Source of the DNA: Nitratireductor sp. B36
GTDB lineage: Bacteria; Pseudomonadota; Alphaproteobacteria; Rhizobiales; Rhizobiaceae
NCBI RefSeq assembly: GCF_020833685.1
Contig: NZ_JACKZY010000003.1
Span: 634,997 to 698,996 of the forward strand
Direction of reading: 5' to 3'
Length of the DNA stretch: 64,000 nt
In this document: piece after piece, positions 1 through 8,687 of the stretch
How positions within the stretch are numbered: position 1 is the stretch's first letter
How the letters are laid out: every line of letters starts with the position of its first letter
The notes under the pieces: model-generated
Told to the model about the DNA's origin: nothing
Databases searched by the model: none
The model's input: the letters and a program-made list of their open reading frames with translations, nothing else
Made by a program: the position numbers and the translations under genes

Positions 1-1750
1 ACTACCTGAGCTTCTGTCGCTGGAGTGTTGGGGCGGGGCGACCTTCGATGTCGCCATGCGCTTCCTGACGGAAGATCCGTGGGAGCGTCTTTCACGCATT
101 CGCGAGGGCGCGCCGAACCTGCTTCTCCAGATGCTCCTGCGCGGTGCCAATGGCGTCGGCTACACCAACTATCCCGACAATGTCGTGCAGCACTTCGTCA
201 AACAGGCGGCGGAAGGCGGCATCGATCTCTTTCGTGTGTTCGACTGCCTCAACTGGGTGGAGAACATGCGGGTGGCGATGGACGCGGTGCGCTCCGAAGG
301 CAAGCTCTGCGAGGCGACCATCTGCTATACGGGCGATCTCCTCGATCCGGACCGCGCGAAGTACGATCTGAAATACTATGTCGGGCTTGCCGGAGAACTT
401 GAGGCTGCTGGTGCAAACATCATCGCCATCAAGGATATGGCCGGCCTCCTGAAACCGGGTGCGGCGCGGGTGCTGTTCAAGGCGCTCCGCGAGGCAACCG
501 ATCTGCCATTGCATTTCCACACGCACGACACGTCCGGCATTTCCGCCGCAACGGTGCTTGCCGCCGTTGAAAGCGGGGTCGACGCCGTTGACGCGGCAAT
601 GGATGCGCTCTCCGGCAACACATCGCAGCCTTGTCTCGGCTCCATTGTCGAAGCGCTCAAGGGCGATGCCCGCGATACCGGGCTCGACCGTGAATGGGTG
701 CGCCGCATCTCCTTCTACTGGGAGGCCGTGCGCAACCAGTACGCCGCCTTTGAAAGCGACCTGAAGGGGCCGGCTTCCGAGGTCTATCTGCACGAAATGC
801 CTGGCGGCCAGTTCACCAATCTCAAGGAGCAGGCCCGCTCGCTGGGGCTGGAGACCCGTTGGCACGAGGTGGCGCGCGCCTATCATGACGTCAACATGAT
901 GTTCGGCGATATCGTCAAGGTCACACCCTCCTCCAAGGTTGTGGGTGACATGGCGCTGATGATGGTTTCGCAGGATCTGACCGTCGCGGATGTCCAAAAT
1001 CCGGAAAAGGATATCGCTTTCCCGGACTCGGTGGTCTCCATGCTGCATGGCGATCTTGGTCAGCCACCGGCAGGCTGGCCTGAGGCCCTGCAGAAAAAGG
1101 TCTTGAAGGGGGAGAAGCCGATCACGGTGCGACCCGGTTCGCTGCTGGAGCCGGCCGATCTTGAGGCGGATCGCAAGGCGCTCGAAGAGAAGCTCGGTCG
1201 CAAGGTGAGCGAGTTCGAGTTTTCCTCATGGTTGATGTATCCCAAGGTCTTCACGGACTTCGCCGCCGCATCGGAAAATTATGGTCCCGTCAGCGTGTTG
1301 CCGACGCCTGTCTACTTCTACGGCATGCAGCCCGAGGACGAGATTTTCGTCGAGATCGAACGGGGCAAGACGCTGGTGATCCGTTGCCTTGCGATCGGCG
1401 AGGTTGACGAGAAAGGCATGGTGACCGTGTTCTTCGAACTCAACGGCCAGCCTCGTCGCGTCAAGGTCCCCGACAGGGTGCACGGTGCGTCTGCATCTGC
1501 GGCGCGCCGCAAGGCGGAGGCCGGCAACGAGGCGCATGTGGGGGCACCGATGCCAGGTGTCGTGTCCACGCTTGCTGTCAAGCCGGGGCAGAGTGTCCAG
1601 TCTGGTGATGTGCTTTTGTCCATCGAGGCCATGAAAATGGAAACAGCGCTTCATGCCGAGCGCGACGGAACGATCGCCGAGGTTCTTGTGAGCGCGGGCG
1701 ATCAGATCGATGCCAAGGATCTGCTCGTCGTGTTCGAGAACGGCGATTGA
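1..1750 (+). CDS. pyc: Pyruvate carboxylase, C-terminal half (5' end outside window)
   Basis: Biotin-dependent carboxylation of pyruvate to oxaloacetate, an anaplerotic reaction in the cytosol. The frame is open from base 2, so the gene starts upstream; 582 residues remain of a family length near 1150. Visible parts are the carboxyltransferase domain (LECWGGATFDVAMR at the very start, HFHTHDTSG with the metal-binding histidines, EMPGGQFTNL), a long linker, and a C-terminal biotinyl domain whose acceptor lysine is in AMKMET (codon 1634-1636). The biotin carboxylase domain must lie outside the window. A rho-independent terminator follows 27 bp after the stop, so transcription probably ends here. 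The family assignment is firm. Confidence 0.96.
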   Translation, partial: LPELLSLECWGGATFDVAMRFLTEDPWERLSRIREGAPNLLLQMLLRGANGVGYTNYPDNVVQHFVKQAAEGGIDLFRVFDCLNWVENMRVAMDAVRSEGKLCEATICYTGDLLDPDRAKYDLKYYVGLAGELEAAGANIIAIKDMAGLLKPGAARVLFKALREATDLPLHFHTHDTSGISAATVLAAVESGVDAVDAAMDALSGNTSQPCLGSIVEALKGDARDTGLDREWVRRISFYWEAVRNQYAAFESDLKGPASEVYLHEMPGGQFTNLKEQARSLGLETRWHEVARAYHDVNMMFGDIVKVTPSSKVVGDMALMMVSQDLTVADVQNPEKDIAFPDSVVSMLHGDLGQPPAGWPEALQKKVLKGEKPITVRPGSLLEPADLEADRKALEEKLGRKVSEFEFSSWLMYPKVFTDFAAASENYGPVSVLPTPVYFYGMQPEDEIFVEIERGKTLVIRCLAIGEVDEKGMVTVFFELNGQPRRVKVPDRVHGASASAARRKAEAGNEAHVGAPMPGVVSTLAVKPGQSVQSGDVLLSIEAMKMETALHAERDGTIAEVLVSAGDQIDAKDLLVVFENGD

Positions 1751-1776
1751 CGATCTCGGTTAAACCGATTTAAATG

Positions 1777-1811
1777 CGGCGCGATCAGGTGATTTCTGAC
1801 GCGCCGTTTTT
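1777..1811 (+). terminator. Rho-independent terminator after pyc
   Basis: CGGCGCG (1777-1783) pairs with CGCGCCG (1800-1806); the stem continues inward with ATCAG against CTGA and one bulged base, and TTTTT follows at 1807-1811. It ends only 13 bp before the start chosen for the next gene, which therefore either has a promoter overlapping this stem or depends on read-through. Confidence 0.8.
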
Positions 1812-1824
1812 CTTGGAGCCGGTT

Positions 1825-3003
1825 ATGTCATTCCGGAATGCGTCCATCGGGCGCTGGGCTGTTGCGGCCTGCTTTTTCGTCAATGGTTTCATGGTAGGCA
1901 GTTGGGCTCCGCAGATTCCGGTTGTCGCCTCCCGCTTTGAGCTGAGCGAGACGGCGCTTGGTCTGCTCATTCTCGTTTTCGGTTGTGGAGCGGTGGCCGT
2001 GATGCCGCTGTGTGGCTATTTGATCGGCCGGTTCGGCTCCCGCATTGTCTTGCGGGTGGCCGCTATTGTGTGCGCCCTGTCCTTTGGCGGCCTCGTCGGA
2101 GCCGCGTACATCTGGCAAATGATTGCCGCACTTATCTTTTTTGGTGCATTTCTGGGTGCCATGGATATCTCCATGAACGCCAATGCCGTGGCTGTGGAGC
2201 GCTCGCTCGGACGGGCGGTGATGTCTTCGTCACACGGGTTTTGGAGTCTGGGCGGGTTTGTCGGTGCCGGCGCGGGCGGACTGCTTATTGAGCGCTACGG
2301 TTACATGGCGCATGCGGGAATGGTGGTGGCATTTGCCGTTGTGCTTGTCCTTGTCACGCTGCCATTTCTGATTGTTGAAGCTCGGCCCATGGCCGGGGAG
2401 GATGGCCATGGGCGCAAGGGATTGCCCCGCAATCCGATGGTCTATGTGACAGGTCTTGTCGCACTTTTCTGCATGTTGCCGGAGGGAGCGGTGCTCGATT
2501 GGGCAGCGCTTTACCTCCGGCAGGAAATGGGCGCGGGAATCGCCGAAGCGAGTCTGGCCTTTACCGCATTTTCCGGCGCCATGGCGGTGATGCGTTTTGC
2601 CGGCGACCGTTTGCGCAATCGTTTCGGTGCAGTGCGCACCTTACGCTATTCCGGCATCGTCGCAACGATCGGCATGCTTGGAGCCGGGTTCGCCACTTCG
2701 CCCATGCTGGCGACGATAGCTTTCGCTCTCAGCGGTATGGGTATCGCCAACATGGTGCCGATAGTCTTTTCCGCTGCGGGCAACCAGCCGGGGCTGTCAC
2801 CGGGGGCAGGTATGAGCGTGGCAACCACGATCGGCTATTCCGGCATGCTTGTTGCTCCATCGCTGGTGGGCTTCATCGCTGAGCGCACCGGATTCGCGCC
2901 GATTTTCCTGGCTTTTTCCCTGCTGCTTGCCTGCGTTCTGATGCTGGCCAATCTCGTCAGGTCCGCTGATACGATTGCTGCGCAGCCTGCCGGTGGTGCT
3001 TGA
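1825..3003 (+). CDS. MFS transporter (YbjJ-like)
   Basis: A 392-residue, twelve-helix major facilitator superfamily permease of the inner membrane. The N-terminal WAVAACFFVNGFMVGSWAPQ and the loop GRFGSR after helix 2 resemble the YbjJ-type branch; the substrate cannot be read from sequence. I chose ATG 1825 because TTGGAG lies 6-11 bp upstream and the protein then begins just before helix 1. An in-frame ATG at 1774 would add 17 residues but sits at the foot of the pyc terminator stem. No sugar or drug genes adjoin it, so the context does not suggest a cargo. Confidence 0.8.
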   Translation: MSFRNASIGRWAVAACFFVNGFMVGSWAPQIPVVASRFELSETALGLLILVFGCGAVAVMPLCGYLIGRFGSRIVLRVAAIVCALSFGGLVGAAYIWQMIAALIFFGAFLGAMDISMNANAVAVERSLGRAVMSSSHGFWSLGGFVGAGAGGLLIERYGYMAHAGMVVAFAVVLVLVTLPFLIVEARPMAGEDGHGRKGLPRNPMVYVTGLVALFCMLPEGAVLDWAALYLRQEMGAGIAEASLAFTAFSGAMAVMRFAGDRLRNRFGAVRTLRYSGIVATIGMLGAGFATSPMLATIAFALSGMGIANMVPIVFSAAGNQPGLSPGAGMSVATTIGYSGMLVAPSLVGFIAERTGFAPIFLAFSLLLACVLMLANLVRSADTIAAQPAGGA

Positions 3004-3016
3004 TCTTTACCTGGCG

Positions 3017-3175
3017 CTAGATGTTGCCCATCAGCATTAGTATTAAAACGATAACCAGCAGCAGGCCCAAGATGCCTGACGGTCCGTATCCCCATCCGCG
3101 CGAATGCGGCCAGGCGGGGATGGCGCCAAGCAAGATCAAGATCAGAATGATGATGAGGATTGTGCCGAGCGACAT
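3017..3175 (-). CDS. DUF3309 small membrane protein
   Basis: A 52-residue protein: a hydrophobic segment at the N-terminus, a conserved central PAWPHSRGWGYGPSG block and a second hydrophobic segment. This is the DUF3309 pattern common in alphaproteobacteria; function unknown. The ATG at 3175 is preceded by GAGGAGAACGCG on the coding strand, a strong ribosome binding site, so a longer reading from 3208 is not needed. A sequence matching the EcfG stress promoter lies 37 bp upstream, so I infer a general-stress protein of the envelope. Confidence 0.82.
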   Translation of the reverse strand: MSLGTILIIILILILLGAIPAWPHSRGWGYGPSGILGLLLVIVLILMLMGNI

Positions 3176-3211
3176 CGCGTTCTCCTCGCTGTGTTGAAAG
3201 CCTTGCATTTC

Positions 3212-3236
3212 AACGTGTCAGCAGCACTTCGGTTCC
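3212..3236 (-). promoter_or_regulatory. EcfG-type promoter of the DUF3309 gene
   Basis: On the minus strand GGAAC (3232-3236), a 16-nt spacer, then CGTT (3212-3215), ending 37 bp before the DUF3309 start codon. This matches the known EcfG consensus GGAAC-N16/17-CGTT of alphaproteobacterial general stress promoters. Assignment is by motif only. Confidence 0.68.
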
Positions 3237-3237
3237 C

Positions 3238-3281
3238 TCAAAAGCAAAGAAGCCGGCGCGTCGCTGGGGATGCGCCGGCTC
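3238..3281 (-). terminator. Rho-independent terminator of the RND operon
   Basis: AGCCGGCGC (3252-3260) and GCGCCGGCT (3273-3281) form a perfect 9-bp stem; on the minus strand it is followed by the T-rich run TTCTTTGCTTTTG. It lies 25 bp beyond the RND stop codon and just upstream of the DUF3309 promoter, insulating the two units. Confidence 0.75.
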
Positions 3282-3305
3282 GTGATGTAAAAAAGGCCTG
3301 GTCCC

Positions 3306-6300
3306 TCACTCAGCTGGTTTGGGAAAGGGGTCTTCCGGAACATCGGAAGTCTTTACCGGTGTCTTGTCCTTTTCACCCCGACGGAACAGTCGAGCAAACA
3401 GACCGCGCCGCTTCTGGCCGGCGGGCAGGGTCTCGCGTGTGAACACCATCAAAGCAGAGGGCGTGACGATCAGCGTTAGAGCTGTCGCAAAGGTGAGGCC
3501 ATAGACGATGGCGCCTGATAGCGAAATCCACCACTGGGTCGAGGGCGCTCCGATGGTCACTTCCTGGTGGAACAGTTCCAGTCCGAGACCGAAAGCGATT
3601 GGCGCCACACCGAGCACAGCGGAAATGGCGGTCAGCATGACCGGGCGCGCGCGTTCGCGGCAGGTCTGAAGGATGGCCTCCTGCTTCTTCCAGCCTTCGC
3701 GCCGCAGCCGGTCATAGGTGTCGATCAGAACGATGTTGTTGTTCACCACCACGCCGGCAAGCGCAATGACACCAATGCCGGACATGACGATGCCAAAGGG
3801 CTGCCCGGTTATGAGCAATCCAAGGAACACACCGATTGTGGCCATCACCACGGTCATCAACACCAGGAAGACGCTGGTGAACTTGTTGAACTGGGCAAGA
3901 AGCACCACGAAAATCAGAAAGATTGCGGCGCCGAAGGCTTTCGACAGGAAGGCGCTCGCTTCTTCGCTTTCCTCGTTCGACCCGGCGAGTTTCCAGCGTG
4001 TGGTGCCAAGGTCCATGTCGCCAAGCGTCTGCGTGACTTCGGCCTGGACGGCCGAGACCTGATAGCCGCTGGCGACATTGGCTGTGACGACAATGGTGCG
4101 CTGTCCGTCGATGCGGTTCAAAATGCCGGTCGACCGTTCCGGTTCGCGTGATACGAAGTTGGAGATTGGGACCGGACCCTGTGATGTCTGGACCCGCAGC
4201 TGATCCAGGGCAGAGAGGGTGCGCCGGTCCTCGGGCAGGCGCAGGCGAATATCGACAGCGTCGTCGACACCGGCGGGCCGGTATTCTGACAGTTTCAATC
4301 CGTTGGTCACAAGCTGGACCACCGTGCCGACAGACACCGGGCTGATCCCGTATTGTGCTGCCTTGGCGCGATCCACCTTGATCGCCCAGTCGATGCCGGG
4401 TGGCGGGAGGCCGTCAGATATGTCGATCACGCCCGGCACGTTTCCGATCGCACGCGCGACCTCCGCGGCATGGCTGTTCAGGTCTGTCGGATCCGCAGCT
4501 GAAAGGCGAACCTGGATCGGCTGACCGGTCGGAGGACCGCCTTCGGGTACGCGGACCTCGATTTCGACACCAGGGGTGCCGGCAAGCTCACGCCGCAGAT
4601 CATCAAGGATCTTGCTCGCAGGCTCGCGCTCCCGCCAGTCAATAAATTCGTATTGGATGACACCGATGACATCTTCATCGATATCCTGTCCGCCGCCACG
4701 GGTTTTGCCGACGCGTGTATAGACGGATTCAATGCCTGGCCAGTTGAGTAGCTTTTCCTCGGCAGGTTTTGTCAGCCGGTCCATCTCTTCAAGCGAGAGG
4801 TTTCCACGGGCATGCACATACATGAGGCCGTATTCCGGCTCCACATTGGGGAAGAACTCAACGCCGGCGCCATATTGAGAGTAGGAGTAGATGATGCCGC
4901 CCAGCAGGCCGACCGTGAGCAGAAGAACGGTTTTGGGAAAGCGCACAGCCTGCTTCACGAGCCCCATATACCACCCGTCCGGTTTCTGCTCTTCCTGCAC
5001 ATGTGCCTTGGCAAAGATCGCCCCGAGGGTCGGGGTGAATATCAATGCATAGATCATCGAGGCGCTTAGCGTGACGATCAGCGTGATCGGCAGGTATTTC
5101 ATGAACTCGCCGACAATGCCCGGCCAGAACAAAAGGGGCGAAAAGGCCGCGATACGAGTCATGGTTGCAGCGATCACGGGGCCGGCCATGCGTTTGGCTG
5201 CAAGCTCGAAGGCTTGCGCCTTGTCCATGCCCTCGGTCATGCGCCGCTCGGCGAATTCCGTTACGATGATGGCGTCATCAACCAGCATGCCGACGGCCAG
5301 GATGAGGCTGAAGAGAACCACCATGTTGACGGTGAAGCCGCCAAGCGAGAGAGCGTAGATGCCCATCAGGAAGGACGCGGGAACGGCGAGTCCGATCAAC
5401 AGGGAAGCGCGCCCGGAGAGGGTGTAGAGGACAACGATGAAAACCAGAATCACTGCGATCAGGACATGGTTTTGCAGGTCGTTGAGCATGTCGCGGATCA
5501 TCACCGATTTGTCCTGACTGTAGGACACAGTGATGTTGCCGTCCGTAACCTTCTCGAATTCGGTCGCTGCAGTTTTCACGGCATCAACCGTGTCGACAAG
5601 ATTCGCGCCGACCCGCTTCTTGACCTCAATGGCGATTGCGTTCCTGCCGTTCAGGCGGGTGATCGTTTCGGCATCCTTGAAGGTGGAGCGGATCTCTGCC
5701 AGATCACGCGCGCGCACCACGGCATTCGGGCTTGAGACAATCGGCAGATTCGCCACATCCTCCACAGTCTCAATCAGTGAAGGCACCTTGACAGCATACC
5801 GTCCGGCTTCGCCTTCCAGCGAACCGGCTGCGACCAGGCTGTTTGAGGCATTGACGCCATTGATCATCTGGTCGAGCTGCAAGCCGTAAGAGGAGAGCTT
5901 CATCGGGTCGATGAGAATCTCGACCAGTTCGTCGCGAGAGCCCTGCAGCGTGCCTTCAAGCACGCCAGGAATTTCCTCGATCCGGTCTCGAAGCTCCCGT
6001 GCGGCGGCGGAAAGAACGCGCTCGGGTACGTTGCCGGCAAGCGTTACGACGAGAATCGGAAACTCTGAAATGTTTACTTCATGCACCGAGGGCTCATCGG
6101 CCCCCTGTGGCAGCTCGCGCCGTGCGTCGGCGACCTTGGCGCGCACGTCCTCGATGGCATTGGAGAAGTCGTAGCCGGCCTGAAATTCGACAAGAACAAA
6201 GCCGCCGCCCTGATAGGCGGAGGATCGCATTTCCTTGACGCCCTCAAGGCTTTTGAGCCGGGTCTCGATCGGGCGCAGCAAGAGCCGCTCCGAGTCTTCC

Positions 6301-6467
6301 GGTGAGATGCCCTGATAGGTCAGGCTCACATAGATGATCGGGATCGGTACATCCGGCTCAGCTTCCTTGGGGATGCTGATATAGGCCAGTGATCCGGCAA
6401 TCACGAAGAAGAGCAGGATGGATAAGGTCAGCCTGGCATTCTGAATTGCTATACGGACGATGTCCAT
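3306..6467 (-). CDS. RND efflux pump permease (AcrB/HAE1-type)
   Basis: A 1053-residue resistance-nodulation-division transporter that would form a proton-driven inner-membrane trimer exporting drugs or other hydrophobic compounds. It has the family's length and internal duplication: helix 1 near residues 10-30, a large periplasmic loop, the central helix bundle with proton-relay aspartates in GMLVDDAIIV, a second periplasmic loop, and a C-terminal bundle with GVVVNNNIVLID. The membrane-fusion partner is encoded immediately upstream (120 bp) and a TetR regulator is divergent. No TolC-like outer membrane gene is present, so the pump presumably shares one from elsewhere. The substrate is not predictable. 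A terminator follows. Confidence 0.93.
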   Translation of the reverse strand: MDIVRIAIQNARLTLSILLFFVIAGSLAYISIPKEAEPDVPIPIIYVSLTYQGISPEDSERLLLRPIETRLKSLEGVKEMRSSAYQGGGFVLVEFQAGYDFSNAIEDVRAKVADARRELPQGADEPSVHEVNISEFPILVVTLAGNVPERVLSAAARELRDRIEEIPGVLEGTLQGSRDELVEILIDPMKLSSYGLQLDQMINGVNASNSLVAAGSLEGEAGRYAVKVPSLIETVEDVANLPIVSSPNAVVRARDLAEIRSTFKDAETITRLNGRNAIAIEVKKRVGANLVDTVDAVKTAATEFEKVTDGNITVSYSQDKSVMIRDMLNDLQNHVLIAVILVFIVVLYTLSGRASLLIGLAVPASFLMGIYALSLGGFTVNMVVLFSLILAVGMLVDDAIIVTEFAERRMTEGMDKAQAFELAAKRMAGPVIAATMTRIAAFSPLLFWPGIVGEFMKYLPITLIVTLSASMIYALIFTPTLGAIFAKAHVQEEQKPDGWYMGLVKQAVRFPKTVLLLTVGLLGGIIYSYSQYGAGVEFFPNVEPEYGLMYVHARGNLSLEEMDRLTKPAEEKLLNWPGIESVYTRVGKTRGGGQDIDEDVIGVIQYEFIDWREREPASKILDDLRRELAGTPGVEIEVRVPEGGPPTGQPIQVRLSAADPTDLNSHAAEVARAIGNVPGVIDISDGLPPPGIDWAIKVDRAKAAQYGISPVSVGTVVQLVTNGLKLSEYRPAGVDDAVDIRLRLPEDRRTLSALDQLRVQTSQGPVPISNFVSREPERSTGILNRIDGQRTIVVTANVASGYQVSAVQAEVTQTLGDMDLGTTRWKLAGSNEESEEASAFLSKAFGAAIFLIFVVLLAQFNKFTSVFLVLMTVVMATIGVFLGLLITGQPFGIVMSGIGVIALAGVVVNNNIVLIDTYDRLRREGWKKQEAILQTCRERARPVMLTAISAVLGVAPIAFGLGLELFHQEVTIGAPSTQWWISLSGAIVYGLTFATALTLIVTPSALMVFTRETLPAGQKRRGLFARLFRRGEKDKTPVKTSDVPEDPFPKPAE

Positions 6468-6544
6468 CGGGCAGGTCCTGTCTTGTCCCGTCAGCGCGCT
6501 TCAGTGTTTCTCCTGATACCGGAGGCGCTTTGTTTCAATGGTAT

Positions 6545-6586
6545 ACAGCCTTCGAGCGAAAGCCGTTTTACGCTACAGAAGGCTGT
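6545..6586 (-). promoter_or_regulatory. Intercistronic hairpin between adaptor and pump
   Basis: ACAGCCTTC (6545-6553) pairs with GAAGGCTGT (6578-6586), and inside it AGCG pairs with CGCT. It begins right after the adaptor stop codon. No T-run follows on the minus strand, so it is not a classic terminator; an mRNA-stability or attenuation element is possible. Confidence 0.45.
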
Positions 6587-6587
6587 C

Positions 6588-7727
6588 TCAGCGGGTGGTC
6601 ATCTCGGAGGCGAGGACGCCTGCCAGTTCCCGTATCAGCTTCTGGTCGGCGATTTCCGTCTTCACCGTGTCACCCTCGGTCACGAGATCCTGACCGGCAA
6701 CGATTACCTGCGCATTGGCCGGGATGCCGGCAAGGAAGAGAGCCCGGGGCGTGTCATCGACCAGGTCAATCGGGTAAAAGACCACCTTGCCGGTGTCATC
6801 GACGGCACGAACGCCAAGCTCGCCATTCTCGTTCAGCGTCACCACGGAACGCGGCAAGGCAACCGCTTCCACCGGCTCGGCGTGAATGTTGATCTCTGCG
6901 GTCATGCCGGCGGGAATGCTGCCGTCCTGATTGGGGATCGCCACCTCGATACGGAACGTACGGGTCTGCTCAGAAGCCTCGCGGCTGACGAAGCGGACTT
7001 CACCGCTGACTTTCGTGCCGTCAACCAATCGGACGTCCGCCTTGTCACCAACATCGACAGATCCAAGGTCGTGTTCGCTGACCTCGCCCACGGCGATCAC
7101 CGGGTCGAGTTTGATCAGTGTGGCAACTTCCTGACCCTGCATTGCGGAGGAGCCGAGCTCCACGTCGACCTTGTCGATGATGCCATCGAAGGGTGCGCGT
7201 ACGGTGATGCGTGCAAGGTCGGCTTCAGCAGCCTCGAGCTGGGAGCGGGCAGTGGCGAGTGCCGAGCGGGCGCTGTCCAACTGCAGGCGGGCAAGATTGC
7301 CGGACTTGGCAAGGCGGTCAGCAGCCTCGGATTCGGCCTGTCTCTGGGCCAAAACCTGACGTGCGGTCTCCACCGCCGCTTCCTTGCCTTCAGTCTCGAG
7401 CCTCAGGATCAGGTCGCCCGCGGATACCCTGTCGCCCTTTGAGACCGGCAGCTCCGAGACCACGCCGCCAGCGCGCAGGGCCAGGGCCGAACGCTTGTCA
7501 GCAGCGGTCTTGCCCGAAACGCGGATCGTTCTGGAGTGATCGATACGCGGCGGCGTCGCCACCGTCACCGTCTGCGCTTCCGCCGGCCTGTTTTCGGGTC
7601 GCTGCGCCACGGTCTGTGGCTCTTCACTGGCGCTGCCAACAGAGGAAAACTCCCCCGTGGCGATCCAGGCGGCTGTCGCGACCAACACGGCAATCGCGGC
7701 AAGTTTGTGCAACCTTATCTTCGGCAT
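6588..7727 (-). CDS. RND efflux periplasmic adaptor (membrane fusion protein)
   Basis: A 379-residue HlyD/AcrA-family adaptor linking the RND permease to an outer-membrane channel. An N-terminal signal anchor (KLAAIAVLVATAAWIATG) is followed by a flexible linker, a lipoyl-like half motif (ALRAGGVVSELPVSKGDRV), an alpha-helical hairpin rich in Ala, Gln and Glu (about residues 115-165), the second lipoyl half (TVRAPFDGIIDKV), and beta-barrel and membrane-proximal domains. It is the first gene of a two-gene minus-strand operon, 312 bp from the divergent TetR gene, so a TetR operator in that gap could control both directions. Confidence 0.92.
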   Translation of the reverse strand: MPKIRLHKLAAIAVLVATAAWIATGEFSSVGSASEEPQTVAQRPENRPAEAQTVTVATPPRIDHSRTIRVSGKTAADKRSALALRAGGVVSELPVSKGDRVSAGDLILRLETEGKEAAVETARQVLAQRQAESEAADRLAKSGNLARLQLDSARSALATARSQLEAAEADLARITVRAPFDGIIDKVDVELGSSAMQGQEVATLIKLDPVIAVGEVSEHDLGSVDVGDKADVRLVDGTKVSGEVRFVSREASEQTRTFRIEVAIPNQDGSIPAGMTAEINIHAEPVEAVALPRSVVTLNENGELGVRAVDDTGKVVFYPIDLVDDTPRALFLAGIPANAQVIVAGQDLVTEGDTVKTEIADQKLIRELAGVLASEMTTR

Positions 7728-8039
7728 GTCGTTTTCCGATGCGATAGAGCCGGCCTGTCGACTGAGGACCGGCCCGATATGGGGACTGCCCGCGCAGAAT
7801 TCAATTCGCCAAGGCGCAAGGGCAGGACGCGGTATCTTGCGGCAAAAGCACGCTCATATATCGCACACGCAAGCTTTACAAAAGCCGAATGGCGAATGCT
7901 CCTGACATCAACGAACGTCTGTCTGACGTCAGAATGCAAGCACATAAAAACGCCCTCTGCACGCTGGATGCGCGAAGGTTGGGGACATATTGACAAAAAT
8001 CGTTATTTTGTCAATAGTCGTCGAAAGAAAGTACAGTCC
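7728..8039. other. Divergent control region, RND operon / tetR
   Basis: This 312-bp gap separates the adaptor start from the TetR start. Apart from the palindrome at 7990-8014 I see no gene. The half nearer tetR is relatively AT-rich, as expected for promoters. Confidence 0.6.
7990..8014. promoter_or_regulatory. Candidate TetR operator
   Basis: TTGACAAAA (7990-7998) and TTTTGTCAA (8006-8014) are perfect 9-bp inverted arms around a 7-nt centre, 25 bp before the tetR start. Left arm TTGACA could also be a -35 element, so a repressor bound here would block tetR and possibly the pump operon. Confidence 0.65.
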
Positions 8040-8654
8040 ATGAATTTGATTGCCCGATGCACCGATGACCCCAAGCGGGAGCGTATCCTTGATGGCGCCA
8101 TGAAGGTGTTTCTTGCCTATGGCTTTGCCCGAACCACGATGGATGACATTGCCCGGTCCGCTGATGTTTCGCGGCCGGCGCTTTACCTGCAGTTTCGGAA
8201 CAAGGCGGACATCTTCCGCGCCATCGGCGCATGCGTTCTTGAGCAATCGCTGGAAGGCGCGCGGCAGGGGCTTGCCGAAGAAGGAACCTTTGGCGAGCGG
8301 ATGATGACGGCGCTCGACCGGGCCCTGTTCGGGCTGATCGAGACCATCGATCAGTCGGCTCATGGACAGGAAATTCTCGACATGGAAAACAAGATCGCCG
8401 CCGATATCATTGCCGAGTGGCGCGATGGGCTGACAGCCATTGTTGAGGCAGCGGTGGCGGATGAGGCAACGCGGACAAATGCCGATCTTGAGGGGCAGGG
8501 GCTTTCGGCCCGGGGGCTGGCGGAAATTCTGCTGGATGGTCTTGAAGGTATGCGTATGCGCGGCCTGTGTGGAAAGCCCGCCATAGACGGTGCGCGGCGA
8601 CTGGTGCGGGTTCTCGAAATTTCCATGGCCGCAGCGCAACCGGAACGTGGTTGA
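8040..8654 (+). CDS. TetR-family repressor
   Basis: A 204-residue one-component regulator. The N-terminal helix-turn-helix reads TTMDDIARSADVSRPALYLQF, followed by the usual KADIF link to an all-helical ligand-binding domain that is not conserved enough to name a ligand. ATG 8040 gives a standard-length protein; upstream codons in frame would extend through the operator region and are rejected. Divergent from an RND pump operon, it is most likely the local repressor of that pump, acting through the palindrome 25 bp upstream of its own start. Confidence 0.88.
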   Translation: MNLIARCTDDPKRERILDGAMKVFLAYGFARTTMDDIARSADVSRPALYLQFRNKADIFRAIGACVLEQSLEGARQGLAEEGTFGERMMTALDRALFGLIETIDQSAHGQEILDMENKIAADIIAEWRDGLTAIVEAAVADEATRTNADLEGQGLSARGLAEILLDGLEGMRMRGLCGKPAIDGARRLVRVLEISMAAAQPERG

Positions 8655-8687
8655 GGCGGGCTGCTGGCTTCAAACTGGTGATCGTCG

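Noticed and set aside
92-1048. 318-codon frame antisense to pyc
   Set aside because: No domain and opposite to an intact carboxyltransferase region.
1774-1824. Longer N-terminus of the MFS transporter from ATG 1774
   Set aside because: That ATG lies at the foot of the pyc terminator stem; the downstream ATG has a ribosome binding site.
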